Translations under genes and position numbers: made by a program
Part shown: positions 1-5,041 of the stretch, piece after piece
Position numbering within the stretch: the stretch's first letter is position 1
Layout of the letters: each line of letters begins with the position of its first letter
Assembly: GCA_020201305.1 (NCBI GenBank)
Contig: JAIVHC010000036.1
Span: 1 to 5,041, forward strand
From: Geobacteraceae bacterium
GTDB lineage: Bacteria; Desulfobacterota; Desulfuromonadia; Desulfuromonadales; Desulfuromonadaceae
Direction of reading: 5' to 3'
Length of the DNA stretch: 5,041 bases
Notes under the pieces: model-generated
Told to the model about the DNA's origin: nothing
The model's database searches: none
The model's input: only the letters and a program-made list of their open reading frames with translations

Positions 1-1
1 G

Positions 2-103
2 AAAATCGGCGCCAGCAGGTTGGAGGGGATCAAGCTGCGTCGAGATGCTAATGCTGTGGATTCCCCTGGTTATAATTCGAGGTGTCACAGCCTGCTTGCA
101 TGA
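2..103 (+). other. Left edge, possible 3' end of an upstream gene (unresolved)
   Basis: One + strand frame is open from base 2 to a TGA at 101-103. It would give a 33-residue tail with the sequence KIGASRLEGIKLRRDANAVD at its start. A second frame is open only to TAA at 49-51. Neither tail resembles a family I recognise, and no minus-strand start is convincing here. This could be the C-terminus of a preceding gene or simply non-coding DNA. The segment is too short to decide. Confidence 0.15.
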
Positions 104-110
104 TCGTATG

Positions 111-138
111 TTGACATGGAGGGCAATCTTGTTAATCT
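111..138 (+). promoter_or_regulatory. Candidate sigma-70 promoter for the cytochrome operon
   Basis: A perfect -35 hexamer TTGACA lies at 111-116. Sixteen bases later is TAATCT (133-138), which keeps the first, second and last bases of the -10 consensus. Transcription would start near 145 and leave a leader of about 84 nt before the ATG at 229. The -10 is weak, so this is a candidate only. A separate TATAAT at 71-76 has no matching -35. Confidence 0.35.
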
Positions 139-147
139 CTCAAAATC

Positions 148-180
148 AAGAAGAAAGAAAGTTTTCTAATTTTTCTTCTT
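148..180 (+). repeat. AT-rich inverted repeat in the leader of the cytochrome operon
   Basis: AAGAAGAAA at 148-156 is the exact reverse complement of TTTCTTCTT at 172-180. A G-U and an A-U pair can extend the stem inward to 158/170. The stem is almost all A-U and is not followed by a T-run, so it is a poor terminator. It lies just downstream of the predicted transcription start and could affect mRNA stability or bind a regulator. It could also arise by chance in purine/pyrimidine-rich DNA. Confidence 0.3.
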
Positions 181-228
181 TCACTGTAGGCGCGGATTTT
201 GGGATGTCTCTGAAGAAAGGATTTTTTT

Positions 229-1386
229 ATGCTGTTATGCCGAAGAGGAAAAGCTTTTGGCGCCTTTGCTCTGCCAGCAGTCATGCTATTGCTGTTATTC
301 GTTTCACCGGGCGGGGCCATTGAGGAGAGTAAGCGGGAAAACGTCCAGGTAAAAAGCGGGAAACAGCTCTATCAGGAGGCTTGTGCTGCTTGCCATGGTG
401 GTGATGGTGTCGGCCTCGGAGCTAGTACGCTCGGTTTTGCTGTTCCTTTGCCCGATTTTAGTGACTGCAATTTCGCCCCGAGAGAGCCTAATGGTGACTG
501 GTATTTTGTAGTAGCCGAAGGCGGCCCTGCTCGAGTCTTTGACAAGATAATGCCCGCTTTTGGTGATGCTCTTTCCAAAGAGGAGATCCTGAAGATTCTG
601 GATCATACTCGTAACTTTTGCCAGGATAAAAACTGGGCCAGAGGGGAACTGAATCTGCCACGCGCTCTGGTAACCACCAAGGCCTATCCGGAAGATGAAA
701 TCGTGTGGGCGGCTTCGGTAAATCTCGATAACGAGAATGTGATTGCAAACGAGCTGATATATGAACAGCGCTTTGGTGCCCGCAATCAATTCGAGCTTAT
801 TGTGCCTTTTGGCTGGAGTGAGCAGGTCAGCGGCCCTGATGGAGATACAGAATGGACCTCCAGTGTTGGGGATATTGGTCTGGCATTGAAACGGGTGATG
901 TTTCACAGCCTGGAGTCTGGATCCATTGTTAGTTTAGGCGCTGAATTGTTTTTGCCTACGGGTGATGAAGATGAAGGCTTTGGCAAGGATACTACTGTAT
1001 TCGAGCCGTACATATCCTATGGACAGTTGCTGCCGGCGGATTTTTCTTTTCAATTCCAGGCCGGAGCAGCCTTGCCCTTTGATACCGATCGCGCCAACGA
1101 AGAGATTTTCTGGCGCGGGGTATTGGGTAAAACCTTTGTTCTGGGGCGCTATGGTCACGCCATTACACCCATGGTGGAAATATTAGGTTCTAAGGAATTG
1201 GTATCGGAGGCAGATACCAACTGGGATGCAGTTCCGCAGATCCAGATCCCGCTGAATCGGCGTCAGCATGTGCGCTTGGGTATAGGAGCTCAATTGCCCC
1301 TGAATAATACGGATCAACGTGAAGAAACATATCAGGTGTATGTGCTTTGGGATTGGTTTGATGGCGGTCTGTTTGAGGGTTGGTAA
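229..1386 (+). CDS. Monoheme cytochrome c fused to a predicted outer-membrane beta-barrel
   Basis: This 385-residue exported protein has two parts. Residues 1-30 form a Sec signal peptide (CRR, then a long Leu-rich core, with likely cleavage after GGA). Residues about 43-131 form a class I-type cytochrome c domain, with haem motif C52-A-A-C55-H56 and probable axial Met108 in KIMPAFGDAL. Residues about 155-385 show alternating polar/hydrophobic strands and the signatures SVGDIGLALKR and LPTGDEDEGFG. From memory of the families, these resemble the Phenol_MetA_deg/transporter-like outer-membrane barrels. The chain ends in an aromatic residue (Trp), as many barrels do. Cys80 and Cys131 lie outside the haem motif and may form a disulfide. 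The start is fixed by AAAGGA at 216-221, seven bases before the ATG, and an in-frame stop at 211. The protein probably carries electrons at the outer membrane. Partner and direction are unknown. The pentaheme gene follows after 63 bp. Confidence 0.85.
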   Translation: MLLCRRGKAFGAFALPAVMLLLLFVSPGGAIEESKRENVQVKSGKQLYQEACAACHGGDGVGLGASTLGFAVPLPDFSDCNFAPREPNGDWYFVVAEGGPARVFDKIMPAFGDALSKEEILKILDHTRNFCQDKNWARGELNLPRALVTTKAYPEDEIVWAASVNLDNENVIANELIYEQRFGARNQFELIVPFGWSEQVSGPDGDTEWTSSVGDIGLALKRVMFHSLESGSIVSLGAELFLPTGDEDEGFGKDTTVFEPYISYGQLLPADFSFQFQAGAALPFDTDRANEEIFWRGVLGKTFVLGRYGHAITPMVEILGSKELVSEADTNWDAVPQIQIPLNRRQHVRLGIGAQLPLNNTDQREETYQVYVLWDWFDGGLFEGW

Positions 1387-1435
1387 GCATCAGGCTTAAG
1401 CGGCCGGGAAGATCAGTTTTTGCAGGACAACTTAA

Positions 1436-1441
1436 TAGGAG
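1436..1441 (+). promoter_or_regulatory. Ribosome binding site that fixes the pentaheme cytochrome start
   Basis: TAGGAG ends eight bases before the ATG at 1450. The frame is also open from a TTG at 1420, but that codon has no comparable Shine-Dalgarno sequence. The ATG at 1450 is therefore preferred. A further in-frame ATG at 1474 would give a more compact signal peptide but has no visible ribosome binding site. Confidence 0.65.
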
Positions 1442-1449
1442 TGAGATTT

Positions 1450-3147
1450 ATGCCTTCTTTATCAATTACATATATGCGCCATCAGACCCTAAGACCGGGG
1501 CTTAGCAACGGCCTTGGGCGCTGCTGCAGCCTGGTGCTGTCCGGGCTAGCAGTGGTTCTGTTTGTGGCAATGCCCTTGGGGGCGGATGCCGCTGGTCAAG
1601 CTAAAGCAGGGCAGGTGAATATGTTTGCCACCTCGGATAACTGTATGGCCTGCCATAACAGCCTTATTACTCCCTCAGGGACAGATGTTTCCATGGGGTC
1701 CAGCTGGCAGTCTTCGATGATGGCCAACTCCTCCCGCGACCCTTACTGGCAGGCCTCCGTGCGGCGTGAAATGATGGCTCATCCCGAGTCTGCTAAAAAC
1801 ATTCAAGATGAGTGCGCTGCCTGCCATATGCCCATGGCCCGGTATGAAGCCCACACTCGAGGTGTAAAAGGAAGCGTTTTTGCGCATTTGCCTGTACAGG
1901 CAGCACGGACGCCTGCCAATTTATTAGCCGCTGATGGAGTCTCGTGCAGTATGTGCCATCAGATTCAGGCGGATAAGTTAGGCACACGCGAGAGTTTTGT
2001 GGCTGGTTTTGTTCTTGATAATAAGAAGCCTTTGGGGCAGCGCGATGTTTTTGGCCCCTATGAGGTTGATGAAGGGCGGAAACGCATTATGAGCTCCGCT
2101 TCTCAAATGCAGCCACAGGAGGGTAAGCATGTGCAGGAGTCAGCACTGTGCGCCTCTTGTCATACCCTGTATACCCATACCCGGGGTCCTGACGGTGAGG
2201 TGATTGGAGAACTGCCGGAGCAGGTGCCTTACCTTGAATGGAAACATAGCGCCTATTACAAGAACAAAAGCTGTCAGTCCTGCCATATGCCTCAGTTGGA
2301 CGAAAAAATGGAAATCACCTCCGTATTGGGGCAAAAACGCGAGAATTTTTCCCGTCATGCCTTTCGCGGGGGCAACTTCTTGCTGCCCAAAATGTTAAAT
2401 CTGCACAGGCAGGAGCTGGGTGTTACCGCTTTAAGCCAGGATTTGAATCAGGCGGCCCAGGAGACCCTTGCTCATCTGCAGCAGAGTTCGGCCCATGTTC
2501 GTATTGGCGAAGTTAAGCAGGATGGGGATGGTCTCACAACAGAGGTTGTGGTTGAGAACCTGGCGGGACACAAACTGCCTACCGCCTATCCTTCACGCCG
2601 GGCCTGGATACGGTTTACGCTTGAAAATGCTCGGGGAGAGGTAGTTTTCCGCTCCGGGGATGTGGGCACAGATGGTGCTATCGAGGGTAATATCAATGAC
2701 CGGAATCCCCACAAGTATGAACCTCATTATGAGCTTATCGAGAGTGCTGAACAGGTTCAGATATATGAAGCTATTATGGCGGATTCTCAAGACCGGGTTA
2801 CCACCGGGTTGCTGGAGGCACTGCGTTTTGTTAAAGATAATCGCCTGCTTCCCAGGGGATTTGATAAAGAAAGTGCCCACAAGGATATCCAGGTGCAGGG
2901 GCAGGCCCATAATGATCAGGATTTTGTGGCCTCGGGAGATAGGGTTGTTTACCGCGTACCCTTAACAGAGCTGGAAGGCCCCTTCACTGTTTCCGCAGAG
3001 CTGCTTTATCAGCCTATTGGTTACCGTTGGGCGCATAACCTTAAACAGCAGCAGGCCGATGAAATAAACCGTTTTGTAGGCTACTTTGAAGAAATGTCGC
3101 AAAATTCCTGGACGATTTTGGCCGAGGATAGCCGCACAATCAAGTAA
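1450..3147 (+). CDS. Exported pentaheme c-type cytochrome
   Basis: The protein has 565 residues from the ATG. A Sec signal peptide spans residues 1-47, with a basic/polar n-region, a hydrophobic stretch at about 27-43, and ADA-A before cleavage. Five haem c motifs follow: CMACH 65-69, CAACH 122-126, CSMCH 166-170, CASCH 234-238 and CQSCH 275-279. Every cysteine of the mature protein lies in one of these motifs, which strongly supports five covalent haems. Motifs 2 and 5 read CHMP. Candidate distal ligands include His266 (EWKHSAYY), His303 (SRHAFRGGN) and His374 (GHKLPTAYPSRRAW). Residues 290-565 carry no haem and look beta-rich, with a second conserved-looking patch PIGYRWAHNL (522-531). I place it among the multiheme cytochromes of the c554-like type, with unproven substrate. 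It most likely moves electrons in the periplasm and shares an operon with the upstream cytochrome-barrel. An enzymatic role cannot be excluded. Confidence 0.9.
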   Translation: MPSLSITYMRHQTLRPGLSNGLGRCCSLVLSGLAVVLFVAMPLGADAAGQAKAGQVNMFATSDNCMACHNSLITPSGTDVSMGSSWQSSMMANSSRDPYWQASVRREMMAHPESAKNIQDECAACHMPMARYEAHTRGVKGSVFAHLPVQAARTPANLLAADGVSCSMCHQIQADKLGTRESFVAGFVLDNKKPLGQRDVFGPYEVDEGRKRIMSSASQMQPQEGKHVQESALCASCHTLYTHTRGPDGEVIGELPEQVPYLEWKHSAYYKNKSCQSCHMPQLDEKMEITSVLGQKRENFSRHAFRGGNFLLPKMLNLHRQELGVTALSQDLNQAAQETLAHLQQSSAHVRIGEVKQDGDGLTTEVVVENLAGHKLPTAYPSRRAWIRFTLENARGEVVFRSGDVGTDGAIEGNINDRNPHKYEPHYELIESAEQVQIYEAIMADSQDRVTTGLLEALRFVKDNRLLPRGFDKESAHKDIQVQGQAHNDQDFVASGDRVVYRVPLTELEGPFTVSAELLYQPIGYRWAHNLKQQQADEINRFVGYFEEMSQNSWTILAEDSRTIK

Positions 3148-3178
3148 ACCCGAAGAGCCGAACGCCAGTATTTTTCTG

Positions 3179-3224
3179 TCAAGCTGGGAAGTTAGGAATT
3201 AAAACACCCGACTTCCCAGCTTGA
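3179..3224 (+). terminator. Strong hairpin between convergent genes, likely terminator
   Basis: TCAAGCTGGGAAGT (3179-3192) is a perfect 14-bp reverse complement of ACTTCCCAGCTTGA (3211-3224), with an 18-nt loop. A moderately T-rich stretch (TTGTTCTTCC) follows on the + strand, so it best serves the cytochrome operon, whose stop is 31 bp upstream. On the minus strand the flank after the hairpin is A-rich, not T-rich. Termination of the porin transcript there would not be classically intrinsic, although the stem could still protect its 3' end. Confidence 0.7.
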
Positions 3225-3261
3225 TTGTTCTTCCCGTAGGGCGGAACTTTTTGGGACGCCA

Positions 3262-4362
3262 TCAAAAAATCAATGCCAGCTGTGCCATTACCGTATGGTT
3301 TTCATTCTCATCTTCCTCCCCATATAGGTATTCAACCCCCACCGCGGTGTTACGGAAAAGTCCGCGGGAGACTACGGCTCCATAGCGCTTTAGATCATTT
3401 TGAAAATCGTCGGCACCTTCAGCCTTCACCGCCATCTGCCAGCGACCTGTGGGCTCCCACGCCATTTCTACGTTCCATGCCCGGGGTTTTTCACCCGTTA
3501 AATCCTCTCCAGCGCCAACCATCTCGGGAGAGAAATTTTCCAGTGCAGTTTTATACTCAGCCATAAGGTTTACTCCCCACAACTGCCACGACAGGTAGGC
3601 GCCACCGGCTGCCACGCTAGAGCGATACAGATTTTCATCCTGCACCAGCTCAATATCGCTTTCGGCCAGGTCACTCAGATAAGAAATTCCAAAATTAAGT
3701 CTGCCTGTGGGGCTTAACTCCAAAGACGCTACCCAGCTGTCGATCTGGTCATCATCATGGGTGTCAACGTCACCATTAAAGGCGCCGATATGCAGTTTCA
3801 CCAGATCCCCACGGAATCCGAATACCGCAGCGGTATTGTTGCTTTCGCCCAGCTCCAGAGTCAGGGGATCACTGATAAAAGAGCTGTTGAATTTACCGAA
3901 GGGCAGATACATTTTGCCGCCTGAAAAGGTCACATAATGAGACCAGAAGGGCACCGGGTGACGCAAAAAGATCACCGCCTGATCCACTCCTACCTTATCG
4001 CTTTCATCATCTTCCCACAACATTGTAAGGTGGCCCGCGATGTTCTCGTTGATGTCTACATCGGCAGAGAGTTCTACCGTGGACAGCTGCAGGTCGCTGG
4101 TTGCATCCCCCCCCTCGGCTTTGTCCCAGAAAGCTTCAAGCTCCATTAGCCCCCCAAGGGTGATCGATTTGTTCAGTGCATTTAGAATAAAAGGCTCGTC
4201 TGGTTTTGTTTGCTCCTTTTCCATCGTCGCAATGCGCTCACGCAGGTTTTCAATCTGGCTGCGCATGGCCTCGTAGTCAGGTTGTGCGCCAGCTATGGCC
4301 GGAAACATTATGGCGAGTAAAAGTATAAAATTCTTCCACAACACACGTCTTACTTGGTTCAT
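3262..4362 (-). CDS. LbtU-like outer-membrane porin
   Basis: This 366-residue protein has a Sec signal peptide (VRR, then a hydrophobic core, with cleavage after AGA at residues 24-26). A short periplasmic coiled coil follows at residues 29-51 (YEAMRSQIENLRERIATMEK), then a beta-barrel of amphipathic strands ending in the terminal Phe typical of barrels folded by the Bam machinery. The stretch from about residue 150 to 182 (GGKMYLPFGKFNSSFISDP and onward) matches my memory of the LbtU family, whose founding member is a legiobactin siderophore porin of Legionella. Siderophore transport should not be assumed for this protein. Several acidic segments (WEDDESD, THDDDQIDSW, GEEDENENH) may be surface loops. 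The start has AGGAGG seven bases upstream. The gene converges on the cytochrome operon. Its codons 70-86 contain a G6 and a G8 tract. Confidence 0.85.
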   Translation of the reverse strand: MNQVRRVLWKNFILLLAIMFPAIAGAQPDYEAMRSQIENLRERIATMEKEQTKPDEPFILNALNKSITLGGLMELEAFWDKAEGGDATSDLQLSTVELSADVDINENIAGHLTMLWEDDESDKVGVDQAVIFLRHPVPFWSHYVTFSGGKMYLPFGKFNSSFISDPLTLELGESNNTAAVFGFRGDLVKLHIGAFNGDVDTHDDDQIDSWVASLELSPTGRLNFGISYLSDLAESDIELVQDENLYRSSVAAGGAYLSWQLWGVNLMAEYKTALENFSPEMVGAGEDLTGEKPRAWNVEMAWEPTGRWQMAVKAEGADDFQNDLKRYGAVVSRGLFRNTAVGVEYLYGEEDENENHTVMAQLALIF

Positions 4363-4369
4363 TTCATTA

Positions 4370-4375
4370 CCTCCT
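4370..4375 (-). promoter_or_regulatory. Consensus Shine-Dalgarno of the porin gene
   Basis: On the minus strand AGGAGG, followed by T, sits seven bases before the ATG at 4362. This is an optimal arrangement and suggests efficient translation. A second ATG at 4367 is only two bases from this site and opens a two-codon frame (ATG AAA TGA), so it is not the porin start. Confidence 0.8.
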
Positions 4376-4407
4376 GAATGTTTTTACTCCAAAATTTTCG
4401 CGAGGCT

Positions 4408-4431
4408 ATTCGATTTGAAAACGAATTTCAA
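4408..4431. repeat. Overlapping small inverted repeats in the porin leader
   Basis: TTGAAA (4415-4420) and TTTCAA (4426-4431) form a dyad with a 5-nt spacer. ATTCG (4408-4412) and CGAAT (4422-4426) form a second dyad that overlaps it. The site lies between the predicted transcription start and the ribosome binding site of the porin. It may be an operator or a weak RNA hairpin. The arms are short, so chance is possible. Confidence 0.3.
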
Positions 4432-4457
4432 GTACATTTTCTTTTATGCCATAAGAT

Positions 4458-4486
4458 ATTGTAATAACACGTTTTATTATGGTTAA
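4458..4486 (-). promoter_or_regulatory. Candidate sigma-70 promoter of the porin gene
   Basis: Read on the minus strand, TTAACC (-35, 4486-4481) is followed after exactly 17 bases by TACAAT (-10, 4463-4458). These match the consensus at 4 of 6 and 5 of 6 positions. Transcription would begin near 4451 and give a leader of about 88 nt. The surrounding DNA is AT-rich, as expected for a promoter, but AT-richness also raises the chance of false matches. Confidence 0.5.
4462..4479. promoter_or_regulatory. Imperfect 18-bp palindrome, candidate operator
   Basis: TAATAACACGTTTTATTA pairs with itself at 8 of 9 positions. The arms TAATAA/TTATTA flank a centre containing ACGT. It overlaps the last bases of the predicted -10 box and fills nearly all of the spacer to the -35, where a bound protein would block RNA polymerase. 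The central CG is reminiscent of LacI-family operators. It does not match the Fur consensus well. The regulator is unknown. Confidence 0.45.
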
Positions 4487-4653
4487 TTTGCGGTATAGTA
4501 TAGTGTTTTGATTGGTTTTATCTTTTGACTGATGTGAAATAGACTGAATTGCGGGGGTGGGAATAATTTAGTAAATTAGGCATATAGGATATCTCGTGCG
4601 CTGCTTTTCCGCATGTCCGGACGCGTAAGTATGGTAGCGTGTAAAGTCAGGTC

Positions 4654-4681
4654 TTGGTGCTTTCGCAAAAAACCATAAGAT
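4654..4681 (+). promoter_or_regulatory. Weak candidate promoter of the NfeD gene
   Basis: TTGGTG (4654-4659) and TAAGAT (4676-4681) are separated by 16 bases. They match the sigma-70 hexamers at 3 of 6 and 4 of 6 positions. Position and strand fit the downstream gene, giving a leader of about 45 nt, but the match is modest. Confidence 0.25.
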
Positions 4682-4694
4682 GGCTAAGCAAGTT

Positions 4695-4708
4695 TAGATT
4701 GTGATCAA
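4695..4708. promoter_or_regulatory. FNR/Anr-like box upstream of the NfeD gene
   Basis: TAGAT-TGTG-ATCAA matches the FNR/Anr consensus TTGAT-N4-ATCAA at 9 of 10 positions. Its centre is about 32 bp before the ATG. If the weak promoter at 4654-4681 is real, the box lies just after the transcription start, a place typical of repression rather than activation. Occurrence by chance is possible. Confidence 0.3.
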
Positions 4709-4733
4709 TGCTCTGCGTAGGCGGAGAGAAGGG

Positions 4734-5041
4734 ATGCTGATGGATTGGATAACGGAACCCTGGCTGCTGTGGCTGCTCGGAGCGGTATTATTGGTAGTGG
4801 TGGAGATGTTGACCACCGGGTTTATCTTTCTGTTCTTTGGGGTCGGGGCACTGCTGGTAAGTGTGCTGCTGCTGGTGTTTGATCTTAATCTTACCATCCA
4901 GATGTGGATATTCCTGTTAGCCTCGGTTGCAAGTCTGCTGATTCTGCGCAAAACTCTGGTAGGGGTATTTCATGGTACCGAAGAATCAAGTGAATTGGAT
5001 GATGCCCCGCACGGGAATGCAACTGTGGTTAAGAAGATAGC
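4734..5041 (+). CDS. NfeD-family membrane protein, 5' part only
   Basis: The frame is open from the ATG to the window end (102 complete codons) and continues beyond it. Three hydrophobic segments lie at residues about 8-25, 28-50 and 56-72. The pattern W-L-L-G-A-(V/L)-E-M-T-T-G-F, followed by FFGVGA, is typical of short NfeD proteins. A polar linker follows, and near residue 93 (HGNATVVKKI) the expected OB-fold domain begins. No ClpP-like protease domain precedes the membrane part. Short NfeD proteins are usually encoded next to an SPFH/stomatin protein and are thought to act with it in membrane organisation, so such a gene may lie to the right. GGAG (4723-4726) serves the ATG at 4734. AGAAGGG serves an alternative ATG at 4740. 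A GTG at 4701 is also in frame. Confidence 0.8.
   Translation, partial: MLMDWITEPWLLWLLGAVLLVVVEMLTTGFIFLFFGVGALLVSVLLLVFDLNLTIQMWIFLLASVASLLILRKTLVGVFHGTEESSELDDAPHGNATVVKKI

Larger units (their letters stand above)
4363..4733. other. Divergent intergenic region
   Basis: This 371-bp stretch separates the porin and NfeD starts. Its left third, to about 4490, is AT-rich and holds the porin ribosome binding site, dyads and promoter. From about 4490 to 4650 I see no gene, only two overlapping TATAGT hexamers (4494-4504) without a matching -35, and an 8-bp palindrome GTCCGGAC (4615-4622). A 9-nt direct repeat CCATAAGAT occurs at 4449-4457 and 4673-4681. The right end carries the candidate NfeD promoter and an FNR-like box. 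No small open frame with a credible ribosome binding site was found. Confidence 0.6.

Noticed and set aside
20..33. TTGGA-GGGG-ATCAA as an FNR-like box for the cytochrome operon
   Set aside because: It matches only 8 of 10 positions and lies at no canonical distance from a plausible promoter.
71..76. Perfect TATAAT hexamer as a -10 box
   Set aside because: No acceptable -35 lies 16-18 bp upstream and the extended -10 TG is out of register.
45..323. 92-codon open frame on the + strand overlapping the start of the cytochrome-barrel gene
   Set aside because: It has no good ribosome binding site and low-complexity composition, and it overlaps a gene whose haem motif and signal peptide are clear in another frame.
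304..906. 200-codon open frame on the - strand inside the cytochrome-barrel gene
   Set aside because: It is a shadow frame. No domain, signal or start context was seen, and the + strand frame carries a convincing cytochrome domain.
2593..2910. 105-codon open frame on the - strand inside the pentaheme gene
   Set aside because: It is a shadow of a well-supported gene, with no recognisable features.
4359..4367. Two-codon frame ATG AAA TGA overlapping the porin start codon on the - strand
   Set aside because: It resembles a coupling mini-frame, but its ATG is only two bases from the Shine-Dalgarno sequence, while the porin ATG is optimally spaced. Chance is the simpler reading.
4694..4951. 85-codon open frame on the - strand opposite the NfeD gene
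   Set aside because: The + strand frame has three membrane segments and NfeD motifs. The minus frame is Ser/Thr/Asn-rich without any motif.

Overview
The window looks like chromosomal DNA of a Gram-negative bacterium, most likely a gammaproteobacterium. It encodes two exported c-type cytochromes, two predicted outer-membrane beta-barrels with Sec signal peptides, and the start of an NfeD-type membrane protein. Base composition is close to balanced. No insertion sequence, phage gene, CRISPR array, tRNA or rRNA was seen.

Layout. Positions 1-228 hold the unresolved left edge and the leader of the first gene. A two-gene unit on the + strand follows. The first gene (229-1386) encodes a monoheme cytochrome c domain fused to a predicted outer-membrane beta-barrel. 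The second (1450-3147) encodes a periplasmic pentaheme cytochrome c with a large haem-free C-terminal half. A 14-bp perfect hairpin (3179-3224) separates this unit from a convergent gene (4362-3262, - strand) for an LbtU-like outer-membrane porin. A 371-bp divergent intergenic region holds a good promoter for the porin with an imperfect palindrome between its -35 and -10 boxes. The start of an NfeD-family gene (4734 onward) runs off the right edge.

How the genes may work together. The two cytochrome genes form a plausible operon. One product carries a haem on an outer-membrane barrel and the other carries five haems in the periplasm. This is the layout expected of an electron conduit between periplasm and outer membrane. 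It recalls the porin-cytochrome fusion Cyc2 of iron oxidisers, although the haem domain and barrel here look different. The electron donor, acceptor and direction cannot be read from the sequence. The porin has acidic segments and two poly-G tracts near its 5' end. It may belong to the same metal or redox physiology, but only proximity supports that. The NfeD gene is probably a separate membrane-quality unit.
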